A stretch of 64,000 nt of DNA, taken from an uncultured bacterium (GTDB lineage: Bacteria > Oederibacteriota > PGYV01 > Palsa-1178). Positions 17,223 to 24,579 of the stretch are shown one piece after another. A program made the position numbers and the translations under genes. The stretch lies in contig CALAOR010000064.1 of the NCBI GenBank assembly GCA_937889595.1, positions 62,001 through 126,000 of the forward strand. Direction: 5' to 3'. The notes beneath the pieces are model-generated. The model worked only from the letters and a program-made list of their open reading frames with translations. It had not been told where the DNA came from and searched no databases. Every line of letters begins with the position of its first letter. The stretch's first letter is position 1.

Positions 17223-18425
17223 ATGACAAACACAGAAAACAATTTTTATGGCCTGGGGATTGCGCCGGGCTTGATCGAAGTAATAGAAAAACTTAAGTTT
17301 ACAACTCCTACGCCCATACAGCTTAAGGCTATACCCATAGGCATAGAGGGCAAGGACATCATAGGCATAGCGCAGACCGGCACGGGTAAGACGCTTGCTT
17401 TTGGCATTCCTTTGGTCCAGCGCTTGGCGCTTACTACAAAGGGAAAAGGGCTTATAATCGTCCCCACCAGGGAACTGGCCGTACAGGTCAATGAAACCAT
17501 CATGAAACTCGCGCCTGCCGGCGGAATGAAAACAGCGGTTTTAATAGGCGGGGAATCCATGTATAATCAGATCAATGATTTAAAAGCCAACCCGCGCATA
17601 TTAATCGCGACACCCGGGCGTCTTTTGGATCATATTGAAAGACGTACGGCCAGGATAGATGATGCATGCATACTTATTCTTGATGAAGCCGACAGGATGC
17701 TTGATATGGGTTTCATGCCGCAGATAAACCGCATACTCAGGATGATACCCAAGGAAAGGCAAACCATGTTATTTTCAGCGACCATGCCTTCAAGCATAGT
17801 TTCAATCGCGTCAAACCACATGAAGCTTCCGGTCAGGACGGAAATTGCCCCTCAGGGAACAGCATCTGATCTGGTATCGCAGGAAGTTTTGGTTGTGAAA
17901 AAGGAACTCAAGGCAACGGTTCTACTTGAACTTTTAAAGAAACACACGGGGTCGATACTTTTATTCACAAGGACAAAAAGAGGCGCGCATAAAGTTGCAC
18001 AGGCTTTAAGGAACGCCAATCACAGGGCGGCGGAAATACACTCGGACCGCACCATGGCCCAGCGCAAGGAAGCACTGGCTGGTTTTAAATCGGGAAAACA
18101 CAGGATACTTGTGGCAACAGACATAGCCGCAAGGGGTATAGATGTAACCGGTATAGAGGTGGTTATTAATTATGACCTGCCTGATGACCCTGAAAATTAC
18201 GTCCACCGTATCGGCCGCACAGGCAGGGCCGGTCTAAAAGGGCATGCCATATCGCTCGCAACGCCTGACCAGCGCAGCGATTTGAAAAGCATAGAAAACA
18301 TCATAAGGACAGCGATTCCCATATCCACACCCGAGAATCTTCCGATTGCAAAGTTTGATGCCGCATTGCCGGCGTTTTCAACGGGAAGAAATTCCAGGGG
18401 CAGGGGCCGCGGTTATAGGGTTTAA
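17223..18425 (+). CDS. DEAD-box ATP-dependent RNA helicase (RhlE-like)
   Basis: The track start (GTG 17187) lies upstream of the likely promoter; ATG 17223 gives 400 residues. Motifs in order: Q-motif region TTPTPIQLKAIP, Walker A AQTGTGKT, PTRELAVQ, TPGRLLD, DEAD box LDEADRMLD, SAT, then the second RecA domain with ARGIDVTGIEVV and HRIGRTGRAG. A short Arg/Gly tail (SRGRGRGYRV) probably helps RNA binding. These enzymes unwind short RNA duplexes in ribosome assembly or RNA decay. RhlE is the closest pattern, but assignment among RhlE/CshA/DeaD is not certain. Confidence 0.9.
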   Translation: MTNTENNFYGLGIAPGLIEVIEKLKFTTPTPIQLKAIPIGIEGKDIIGIAQTGTGKTLAFGIPLVQRLALTTKGKGLIIVPTRELAVQVNETIMKLAPAGGMKTAVLIGGESMYNQINDLKANPRILIATPGRLLDHIERRTARIDDACILILDEADRMLDMGFMPQINRILRMIPKERQTMLFSATMPSSIVSIASNHMKLPVRTEIAPQGTASDLVSQEVLVVKKELKATVLLELLKKHTGSILLFTRTKRGAHKVAQALRNANHRAAEIHSDRTMAQRKEALAGFKSGKHRILVATDIAARGIDVTGIEVVINYDLPDDPENYVHRIGRTGRAGLKGHAISLATPDQRSDLKSIENIIRTAIPISTPENLPIAKFDAALPAFSTGRNSRGRGRGYRV

Positions 18426-18554
18426 ATTGCCATAAGTCGCATGGCAAAAGGGACGGTTTAAAATTCGGCGCGGAACGATTCAGGCACAAAGTCACAGATT
18501 GCAAACCTAAAAATCCGGCTGGAAAACAAAATTTTATCTTACGGAGGCATCGTT

Positions 18555-19016
18555 ATGAAGAATTATGTTAAAAATGTTTTAATTTTAGCGTTGTTTCTTT
18601 TTGCTTTGGGCGGATCCATGCTGCATATGTATATTCATCCGATCGCAAAACACTCATATGGCTGGGTTCCGCTTATATCCACGGTTGTCAGTGTCGTGGT
18701 TATACCTTTGTTGTTCATGTTCCGCAAAACAATTCACTGGGCTTACATTCTTAACGGTTTTACGGCAATTGTCGGCGTGATAACTATGGCGCACTTTTCA
18801 ATTGTAAAGTCCCCGATAATCCCGGACATTCTGGTGCTTTTAGCCAAGCTGTATGTGGGCCGCGCGATTTTTTGCGTTGAAATCTTCCAGATGGAAACCG
18901 AAGCTTTTAAACCGACTTTGCTCCAATACATCCGCTACCCGCATATGGGTTTTTGGTACGCGCACTTTATACTGCTTTCCCTTGTGTATTTCCTCGGGAA
19001 TTTATTGTGGAGGTAA
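18555..19016 (+). CDS. Hypothetical four-helix membrane protein
   Basis: 153 residues with hydrophobic segments near 6-27, 38-58, 66-88 and 130-150 and short loops. ACGGAGGCATCGTT precedes ATG. Histidines sit near several membrane edges (HMYIHP, HWAYI, HFSIV, HMGFWYAH), which could bind heme or metal, but no family is recognised. A 32-residue membrane ORF follows 5 nt later, suggesting a two-component membrane unit. Confidence 0.75.
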   Translation: MKNYVKNVLILALFLFALGGSMLHMYIHPIAKHSYGWVPLISTVVSVVVIPLLFMFRKTIHWAYILNGFTAIVGVITMAHFSIVKSPIIPDILVLLAKLYVGRAIFCVEIFQMETEAFKPTLLQYIRYPHMGFWYAHFILLSLVYFLGNLLWR

Positions 19017-19021
19017 GATAA

Positions 19022-19120
19022 ATGGACAAATTTAAATTTTTAAAGCCGTTGTGGTTTGTATTGCACATAATTACGATACCTTTTATGTTCTGGCTGGGGC
19101 ATATAGTTAAGTTTAAATGA
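19022..19120 (+). CDS. Small single-helix membrane protein, 32 aa (below track cutoff)
   Basis: ATG follows the previous stop by 5 nt, with GGAGGTAAGATAA (partly the end of the upstream gene) as ribosome site. Sequence: a basic start MDKFKFLKP, a hydrophobic helix with LWFVLHIITIPFMFWLGHIV and a KFK end. Good spacing, basic ends and a His-containing helix like its neighbour argue for a real small protein, but the length alone allows chance. Confidence 0.5.
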   Translation: MDKFKFLKPLWFVLHIITIPFMFWLGHIVKFK

Positions 19121-19189
19121 CCTTTTCCGCATTAGCAAAGTACTAGCGCAAATCTTACCCTATTCTATTTCCAGGCTTATTAACGCGTC

Positions 19190-19218
19190 TTGTTAAATAC
19201 CCCTGTATTGTATATAAT
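19190..19218 (+). promoter_or_regulatory. Sigma70-type promoter of the GH44 gene
   Basis: TTGTTA, 17-nt spacer, perfect TATAAT. Transcription should begin near 19225, about 7 nt before ATG 19232. The overlap with the track's TTG start at 19190 shows that start is wrong. Confidence 0.75.
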
Positions 19219-19231
19219 ATTAACGGAACAC

Positions 19232-21391
19232 ATGTCTGCGTATATTGTCCAATATTTGCGGCGTTTAAAGCCCGCGTTGAGGTGCTGTTTGAAACGGATA
19301 GTATTCGCAACCACAGTCATCATAGTGATTGCTGCTTCAACTTACGCGGCGACCATCACAATTAATACAAATAATACCCGTTTGGCGATAAGCCCATACA
19401 TATATGGGACAAACCAGCAGATGGAAGGCGATGAGAACCTGACTATTATGCGTTTGGGCGGCAATCGTATGACCGCGTATAACTGGGAAAATAACGCTTC
19501 AAACGCCGGTTCTGACTGGTACCAGTCAAGCGACGATTATATGTGCACAGCCATTGAATATCCGCTGTCCGCCACTGAATGCGCGTCTTCCTCGTCAGGC
19601 GTGGTCGATCATTTTGTGGAATACAGTTTAATTCATGGATACAAGTCCATAGTAACCCTGCCCATGGCAGGTTATGTGGCGGCGGACAAGGCCGGAGATG
19701 TCCTCGCGGCCGATACAGCGCCTTCAGCCAGATGGAAGGTACAGGTTCCAAAAAAGGGCAGCGCGTTCCAGTACCCGCCTGACACAACTGATAATTACGT
19801 TTATGACGACGAGGAAGTGTCGCACCTGGTACAGAAATACGGCAATGCAGTTTCAGGCGGGGTTAAGATATACCAGCTTGATAATGAAGGCGATATATGG
19901 AATGCGACACATCCCCTGGTGCATCCCGCGCTTACCGGAGCTGCTGAATGGGTGACGAGAGGTACGGCCCTGTCAAAAGCCATAAAGGACGTGGATGGGA
20001 CTGCGGAAGTATTCGGCCCTGTATTTTTCGGTATCTGGTCCATGTTAAGCCAGGGAAATGACTGGAATGTGGTCAAAGGCAGCCATCAGTGGTATGCTGA
20101 GTATTATCTCGACCAGATGAAACAGGCAAGCATTGCTGACGGCAGGCGGCTTTTGGACGCTATAGATATTCATTATTATTCCGAGGCAAGGGAAGGGCTT
20201 TACCCGCCATTTACATATTCTGTGCCTACGCCCACGCCGGCGCCGTGCAGGATAACTGAAGGCGGCTGCACCTCGGTTCTGGCCCAGCAGGCAAGGCTTC
20301 AGGCTCCAAGGTCTCTTTGGGACCCTGCTTTTACCGAAAACAGCTCTGTAGGGCAGTGGTGCGGCGTGGCCCTGCCGCTTATACCAAAGGTCCAGGCGGC
20401 GATTGATACATATTATCCCGGGACTAAAATAGCGTTCACCGAGCACGCGTTCGGCGGTGGAAACGATTTTTCCGGCGGTATTGCAACTGCGGACTCACTG
20501 GGCATTTACGGGAAATACGGGGTATATGTCGCGACGTTATGGAAGACCGATTATGGGTTGTTTCACTCAGCCGCGTATAAACTGTACAGGAATTATAACG
20601 GAACTTTCGGTACTTACGGGGACACCAAAGTTTACTGCGAATCAAACGACATACCGAACATGACAACGTACGCATCCATAAGCTCGACGGACGATTCCGT
20701 TGTCCATATAATTATTTTGAACAAAGCGGCTGCCGCGCAGACGGCAAATGTAAATATAACAAGCCCGCAGGCGTATACCACGGGCGAAGCATGGGCTTTT
20801 GGAGGCGCGGCTTCCGCAATCACGCTGAGGTCCGCCCCTGTTATCTCCGGAAATTCGTTTTCATATTCTGTGCCGGCGTATTCGGCATTTCACTTTGTTT
20901 TAAAGGCCGGCGCAACCCCGGCCAATACGCCAAGCCGGACAGCCACGCCGACTGAAACAAGCGCATTTACATCCACAACAACGCCGACTGCAACCGGGTC
21001 TATCACAGGCACTCCGCCGACTGAAACAATTACGCCTGCAAATACGCCGACTCCGACACCAACACCCATACCTTCCGTTACGGAACCTGTTTATGGCCCG
21101 GAAATAGTTTATCCAAATCCGTTCAACCCTGACGGCATATATGATCTGCAGTTTGGCATTAACGTGGCAGCAGGCACGTCCAGCGTGAAATTATTGATCT
21201 ATACGATGGGGTTCAGGCTGATTAAGTCCATAGAACTCGGAGCAAGCATGCCCGGATTGGTAATAAAACCTGTAAGCCGGACTTATCTGCAGGGCCTCTC
21301 CGAAGGCATGTATTTATATGTAATAAAACAAGTTAATGCTTCCGGAGATGAGACAAAAAGCAGGATAAAAAAGTTTATAATAATAAAGTGA
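19232..21391 (+). CDS. Secreted GH44 endoglucanase/xyloglucanase with Thr/Pro linker and C-terminal sorting-like domain
   Basis: 719 residues from ATG 19232, with a long basic signal peptide ending near ASTYAA. The catalytic part (about 40-555) carries LGGNRMTAYNWENNASNAG, a glycoside hydrolase family 44 hallmark. Candidate acid/base is Glu219 (YQLDNEGDIW) and nucleophile Glu404 (FTEHAFGG). GH44 cuts beta-1,4-glucans such as xyloglucan and carboxymethylcellulose. A Thr/Pro linker (PTPTPTP) leads to a C-terminal beta domain starting VYPNPFNPDG, the pattern of Por-type/FlgD-like secretion or surface-anchoring tails. Followed by hairpins D and repeat A2, then a sigma factor gene. Confidence 0.9.
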   Translation: MSAYIVQYLRRLKPALRCCLKRIVFATTVIIVIAASTYAATITINTNNTRLAISPYIYGTNQQMEGDENLTIMRLGGNRMTAYNWENNASNAGSDWYQSSDDYMCTAIEYPLSATECASSSSGVVDHFVEYSLIHGYKSIVTLPMAGYVAADKAGDVLAADTAPSARWKVQVPKKGSAFQYPPDTTDNYVYDDEEVSHLVQKYGNAVSGGVKIYQLDNEGDIWNATHPLVHPALTGAAEWVTRGTALSKAIKDVDGTAEVFGPVFFGIWSMLSQGNDWNVVKGSHQWYAEYYLDQMKQASIADGRRLLDAIDIHYYSEAREGLYPPFTYSVPTPTPAPCRITEGGCTSVLAQQARLQAPRSLWDPAFTENSSVGQWCGVALPLIPKVQAAIDTYYPGTKIAFTEHAFGGGNDFSGGIATADSLGIYGKYGVYVATLWKTDYGLFHSAAYKLYRNYNGTFGTYGDTKVYCESNDIPNMTTYASISSTDDSVVHIIILNKAAAAQTANVNITSPQAYTTGEAWAFGGAASAITLRSAPVISGNSFSYSVPAYSAFHFVLKAGATPANTPSRTATPTETSAFTSTTTPTATGSITGTPPTETITPANTPTPTPTPIPSVTEPVYGPEIVYPNPFNPDGIYDLQFGINVAAGTSSVKLLIYTMGFRLIKSIELGASMPGLVIKPVSRTYLQGLSEGMYLYVIKQVNASGDETKSRIKKFIIIK

Positions 21392-21404
21392 TACTGCCGG
21401 AAAA

Positions 21405-21480
21405 CATGCAATGTACCTTGAGCTACTGCGAATGGTACATTGCATGCCATGTACCTGAGCTACTGCGAATGGTACATGGC
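21405..21480. repeat. Two adjacent hairpins with a shared loop (family D)
   Basis: Hairpin 1 (21406-21445) pairs ATGCAATGTACC with GGTACATTGCAT; hairpin 2 (21446-21480) pairs GCCATGTACC with GGTACATGGC. The loops are the same, TGAGCTACTGCGAAT (one extra T in the first). The A-T pair of the first is a C-G pair in the second, a compensatory difference. They begin 14 nt after the GH44 stop and lack a T-run. Confidence 0.9.
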
Positions 21481-21715
21481 CTTAATGATAGGTCGTGTCC
21501 GGCACAGGTCAAATTTTTCTATGGATTGGCCGCCCGGTATTATAAGGGTTTTAGTGGCGCCAGGCCATAGAAAAATTTGACCTGCACCGGACACGAAAGG
21601 AAACACGTCATATTAATGAGGGATTTTCCGACAGTATCAAAGCAGGCAGTTAAATGCCGGGTTCCGGCATAGAGCGCATATCCTGACAATATCCTAAATT
21701 CATGCAACCTTTTTA
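21481..21715. repeat. Structured repeat A, copy 2
   Basis: Core 21494-21595 is again 102 nt with 31-nt arms (TTTTTCTATGG / CCATAGAAAAA) and a 40-nt middle containing the same loop TATTATAAGGGTTTTAG. Relative to copy 1, three stem positions changed on both arms so that pairing is kept and two changed on one arm only. The start abuts hairpin D2. Together with D it fills the 387-nt spacer before the sigma factor gene, with the rest showing only a GCC-rich fragment and the promoter below. Confidence 0.9.
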
Positions 21716-21733
21716 TGCAGTCATGCATTATAA
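21703..21733 (+). promoter_or_regulatory. Candidate ECF-sigma-type promoter of the sigma factor gene
   Basis: TGCAACC followed by TTTTT, 17 nt after it ATTATAA. TGCAACC/TTTT resembles -35 boxes of ECF sigma regulons (AAC core). A second TGCAACC-TTTT with ATTCTAA at 16-nt spacing lies at 22347, before the partner gene. Autoregulation is inferred. The same stretch also contains TATAAT (21729-21734), so a sigma70 reading remains possible. Confidence 0.4.
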
Positions 21734-21778
21734 TATTGGAGTCAGATTCAAGTATAAAACAAGGATGGGAGACTGTAT

Positions 21779-22411
21779 TTGGATAAAGACGCTGAAAAAG
21801 TAATGGTAGAAGAGGCCAGAAAAGATCCGGCTGCTTTTGGCAGGATATTTGAGGCCTATTACCAAAAGATACTCAGTTATTCCATATACCGCACCATGAA
21901 CGTGGAGATCGCCAGGGACATCACATCCGAAACATTTTTTAAAGCCCTTAAGAACCTTTGGCAGTTCAAATGGACCCTTGCCCCGTTTTCTTCCTGGCTT
22001 TACCGCATAGCCTCCAATGAAATAAAGATGTATTTCAGGCACCGCAAATATGAGCCGAAATCCATGGAGGAAGCCATAGAAGAGAATAATATGCCTGAAT
22101 TAGCCTCCCGTAAAGATCTTGAGAAAGAGGTTATGCAGGCGCAGGAGAAACTCGACGAAAACGGTGACCTGGCAAAGGTCATGCGGACGCTAAGGGAACT
22201 CCCGGAGAAATACCAGGAAGTTATAATGTTCAGGTTTTACGGTGAAATGAAAATAGAGGAGATAGCGGAAACACTTAACAAAAAGAAAGGCACTATAAAA
22301 TCTATCCTTTCAAGGGGAATGAAAATGCTAAAGGAAAGGTCAGCCATGCAACCTTTTCCTGGCACAGGCATTCTAAATATGAAAGAGCAAATGGAAGTGG
22401 AGGTAAAGTGA
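21779..22411 (+). CDS. ECF-type RNA polymerase sigma factor
   Basis: 210 residues from TTG 21779 (GGATGGGAG upstream); ATG 21803 is an alternative. Region 2: FGRIFEAYYQKILSYSIY and ARDITSETFFKALKNLWQF (the D-x-x-x-E/D-x-F helix for -10 recognition). Region 4: LPEKYQEVIMFRFYGEMKIEEIAETLNKKKGTIKSILSRGMKML, a clear helix-turn-helix for the -35. There is no region 1.1 or 3, as in ECF sigmas. The linker between regions 2 and 4 is long (about 60 residues, charged). The next gene starts 1 nt after the stop and has the layout of a membrane-bound anti-sigma. Confidence 0.9.
   Translation: MDKDAEKVMVEEARKDPAAFGRIFEAYYQKILSYSIYRTMNVEIARDITSETFFKALKNLWQFKWTLAPFSSWLYRIASNEIKMYFRHRKYEPKSMEEAIEENNMPELASRKDLEKEVMQAQEKLDENGDLAKVMRTLRELPEKYQEVIMFRFYGEMKIEEIAETLNKKKGTIKSILSRGMKMLKERSAMQPFPGTGILNMKEQMEVEVK
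22347..22376 (+). promoter_or_regulatory. Second TGCAACC promoter-like motif inside the sigma gene 3' end
   Basis: TGCAACCTTTT, then ATTCTAA at 16-nt spacing, 37 nt before the anti-sigma-like ORF. Coding constraint (residues AMQPFPG) may explain it, so confidence is low. Confidence 0.25.
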
Positions 22412-22412
22412 C

Positions 22413-23222
22413 ATGGAAGACAAACTGAAAAAAGTTAAAGAGATTGAGCTTCCAAAGAACAAAGAATTTTTAAAGTCGATAATTATGGCCCAAACAGCCA
22501 AAAATGCCGCCAAAACTGCGCGGCTTTCTTTTAATATGAAGTTTATTCCGGTTTTTGCGGCGGTTATCGCGATCGCAGCCGTGGGGCTGTACATGAAGGT
22601 TGATTATAATAATTCGAATTCGCAGCGTAATGAGCTTGGCGGAATATGGTGCACTTATGATGACCGTGCAACGGGAGGCACCTCCAGCGTCTGGCCGCCG
22701 GCATCCACATCGTGCGAGAACCTTTTCGTAAAAAGCGCGCCGGGTTACGGCGGCAGGGGCTATGCCGTGCGGATCACGGGTACGGCAGGAACATCCACGG
22801 GGTCAGATTATATTGGCGTGAATACTTTTTTAAGCGAGTATTCATCATGCCCCCACTGCAACGGCATAGATATAAGGAAATTCCACGGCATTGAGTTCAA
22901 AATAAAGGGATCGGTTACAGCGGGAAAAGTTATGTTCATAATTCCGCATGAAGGAAAGGCGGCGGATAAAAATCTGAACACATGTGGCAGCCTGACTGAT
23001 TATGCTGATTATGAATCTGATATAACAAAGACGATCACCGCGGACTGGAAAACAGTGCGGCTCGATTTTAAGAAGGATTTCAAACAGCCTGTATGGGCTA
23101 AAAAAGAGAACCTGGTAAGTATTGATGAAGTATTGGCTGACGCGAACCTGATCAAGTGGCAGTACAAGGAAGGCAGGGGGCGCCAGGTGGATATATGGAT
23201 AGATGACCTGCAGTTGTTTTAA
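22413..23222 (+). CDS. Membrane-anchored protein with extracytoplasmic carbohydrate-binding-like domain (putative anti-sigma factor)
   Basis: 269 residues, GGAGGTAAAGTGAC before ATG, 1 nt after the sigma stop. Residues 1-42 are a short, charged cytoplasmic part; 44-62 is one helix (FIPVFAAVIAIAAVGLYM); about 75-269 is a beta-rich outside domain. That domain has the features of CBM11/CIA30-type galactose-binding-like folds (GGIWCTYDDRATGG ... VDIWIDDLQLF), with four Cys that could form disulfides. The layout sigma gene, then inside-helix-outside sensor is that of anti-sigma pairs, and the RsgI proteins of cellulolytic clostridia use the same logic (with SigI, not ECF). No known anti-sigma (ASD/ZAS) motif is seen, so the role is inferred. 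Confidence 0.65.
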   Translation: MEDKLKKVKEIELPKNKEFLKSIIMAQTAKNAAKTARLSFNMKFIPVFAAVIAIAAVGLYMKVDYNNSNSQRNELGGIWCTYDDRATGGTSSVWPPASTSCENLFVKSAPGYGGRGYAVRITGTAGTSTGSDYIGVNTFLSEYSSCPHCNGIDIRKFHGIEFKIKGSVTAGKVMFIIPHEGKAADKNLNTCGSLTDYADYESDITKTITADWKTVRLDFKKDFKQPVWAKKENLVSIDEVLADANLIKWQYKEGRGRQVDIWIDDLQLF

Positions 23223-23252
23223 GTGGAATTAAATCTGAAGAGGAGGTGTTTT

Positions 23253-23921
23253 ATGAAAAAGTTCTTGATTGCGGCAGTAGCGGTAGTTGTGGCGGCGGCG
23301 CTTGTATTCGCGGCAGCTGAAAAATTTGTAGTGGATGATTTTACAGGAGGCAAGGCACAGGCATCATCGGGCGGATGGTGGTACACCTACAATGATGTAA
23401 ATACGGGCGGCAACTCGGAAGTGACGCCGGCGCCGGACAAGTTTGTAATGGCAAAGTCGGTCAATAAATTCGCGGCCAGGATGCAGGGCAAGGTCGGAAA
23501 TAAGCTCGGATGGGATTATGTCGGACTTGGAGTGACCCTGGGTGAAAATTGCGGATGCCCGGGCAAGGCAGAACCGGTCGATTTAAGCAAATTCACCACA
23601 CTTACGCTAAGGATCAAAGGCACCATATCGGGAGGCAGGCTTATCGTTAACCTCCCTTATTCGGACAGCAAATGCGAAAATAACAAGACAAACACGCTTA
23701 CGGAGTGGGCCGATTATGAGATGGCGCTGAATACCAAGCTTACAAAGGACTGGACAACGGTTAAGATCGACTTAAGAAATGATTTTAAGCAGCCGAAATG
23801 GGCAAAAACAATTGTCCCGATCGAAAAAGTCCTTCAGAACGCGCACAACATTAATTTTCATTTTTCAAGTCCTGACGGAGATACAGTTGATTTCCAGGTT
23901 GATACGATAGAGTTTAATTAA
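23253..23921 (+). CDS. Secreted protein with a CBM11/CIA30-like domain, paralogue of the preceding sensor
   Basis: The track starts at GTG 23223; ATG 23253 is better because AAGAGGAGGTGTTTT precedes it and it opens a clean signal peptide ending at FAAAE. 222 residues. The whole mature part is one domain matching the outer domain of the previous protein: GGWWYTYNDVNTGGNSEV, LTLRIKGTISGGRL, NDFKQPKWAK versus its counterpart KDFKQPVWAK. Domain-only secreted proteins of this kind could bind glycan and present it to, or compete with, the membrane sensor. No enzyme motif. Ends before a strong terminator, so it is the last gene of the unit. Confidence 0.8.
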   Translation: MKKFLIAAVAVVVAAALVFAAAEKFVVDDFTGGKAQASSGGWWYTYNDVNTGGNSEVTPAPDKFVMAKSVNKFAARMQGKVGNKLGWDYVGLGVTLGENCGCPGKAEPVDLSKFTTLTLRIKGTISGGRLIVNLPYSDSKCENNKTNTLTEWADYEMALNTKLTKDWTTVKIDLRNDFKQPKWAKTIVPIEKVLQNAHNINFHFSSPDGDTVDFQVDTIEFN

Positions 23922-23935
23922 TAAGCTTCATTAAT

Positions 23936-23968
23936 AAAAAGCCCGGCTTGTAAAAGCCGGGCTTTTTA
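23936..23968 (+). terminator. Intrinsic terminator after the sigma/CBM unit
   Basis: Stem GCCCGGCTT/AAGCCGGGC with a GTAA loop, five A before and TTTTTATT after. Confidence 0.92.
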
Positions 23969-24058
23969 TTATTCATTTTTACCGCAACTTTCCCGTGTTT
24001 AAGCTGTCTTAAATTCAGGGACAGTAAGGTTTTAGGCAGGAAAGCCGGAGGTTTGATA

Positions 24059-24418
24059 ATGGTTAAAGAATCGTATGACGAATTAAAAGAGTTGTTGTCA
24101 TACCCTGAAGCGATTGCGCTTATCTGCTTTAACATTAATTATTCAAGCCGTTTTGCTAGGGTGAATCTGGGAGTTTTGGCGGGTTTCCTTGATTTGCCTG
24201 ATGATAAGGTAAAAAGGATGGCAAAAATCTTTGAGAAACTCAAAATGGCAAAAGTTTACCGCACAGGAATAGACACTGAAATAGAAATGTTTGCCCCGGA
24301 TAACGATGACGTAAAGGATATCATTTACGAGGTTATTTGGGAGCATAAAAACGAGTATTCGCTGGTATACAGGCGCATACTGGCGGCAGAGGCGGTTGAG
24401 AGCCTGGCGCTGAATTAA
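24059..24418 (+). CDS. Hypothetical 119-aa protein, winged-helix-like
   Basis: ATG 24059 is chosen over the track's TTG 24053 because CGGAGG lies 7 nt upstream of it. The middle (YSSRFARVNLGVLAGFLDLPDDKVKRMAKIFEKLKMAKVY) reads as helix-turn-helix plus wing: a short recognition unit with LPDDKVKRM then a K-rich turn. It may be a small DNA-binding regulator; no family is recognised and no metal or ligand site is seen. It stands alone between two terminators (23936 and 24440), so it is its own transcription unit. Confidence 0.65.
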   Translation: MVKESYDELKELLSYPEAIALICFNINYSSRFARVNLGVLAGFLDLPDDKVKRMAKIFEKLKMAKVYRTGIDTEIEMFAPDNDDVKDIIYEVIWEHKNEYSLVYRRILAAEAVESLALN

Positions 24419-24439
24419 CAGGGTTTTGTGTAATATAAA

Positions 24440-24467
24440 GGCAGGCGCATTTTTGCCTGCCTTTTTT
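24440..24467 (+). terminator. Intrinsic terminator
   Basis: Stem GGCAGGC/GCCTGCC with loop GCATTTTT and a TTTTTT run, 22 nt after the 119-aa gene. Confidence 0.9.
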
Positions 24468-24483
24468 GTTGTAATTGGATAAT

Positions 24484-24551
24484 GTAGGCGCAACCTTTAT
24501 CCGTAACGCTTTGCTTATACGGACTATAGGGTTGCGGTACTTGTATTGACA
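24484..24551 (+). repeat. Dispersed palindromic repeat B, copy 2
   Basis: GTAGGCGCAACCTTTATCCG, then the ACGCTTTGC turn, then TACGGACTATAGGGTTGCGG. The shared right-hand flank (CTTGTATTGA) runs into and supplies most of the -35 box of the helicase promoter that follows. Confidence 0.88.
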
Positions 24552-24573
24552 CGCTCCTAACAGGTGTTATAAT
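24546..24573 (+). promoter_or_regulatory. Perfect-consensus promoter of the UvrD-like gene; transcript probably leaderless
   Basis: TTGACA, 16-nt spacer, TATAAT with an upstream TGT (extended -10). The -10 ends 7 nt before the A of ATG 24580, the normal start-site distance, and there is no room for a ribosome site. Confidence 0.75.
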
Positions 24574-24579
24574 GACTTT

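Noticed and set aside
19190-19231. TTG 19190 as GH44 start
   Set aside because: Lies in the -35 box of a clear sigma70 promoter; ATG 19232 gives a better signal peptide.
21405-21480. CRISPR-like array
   Set aside because: Only two units, each a hairpin with no distinct spacers; no cas genes nearby.
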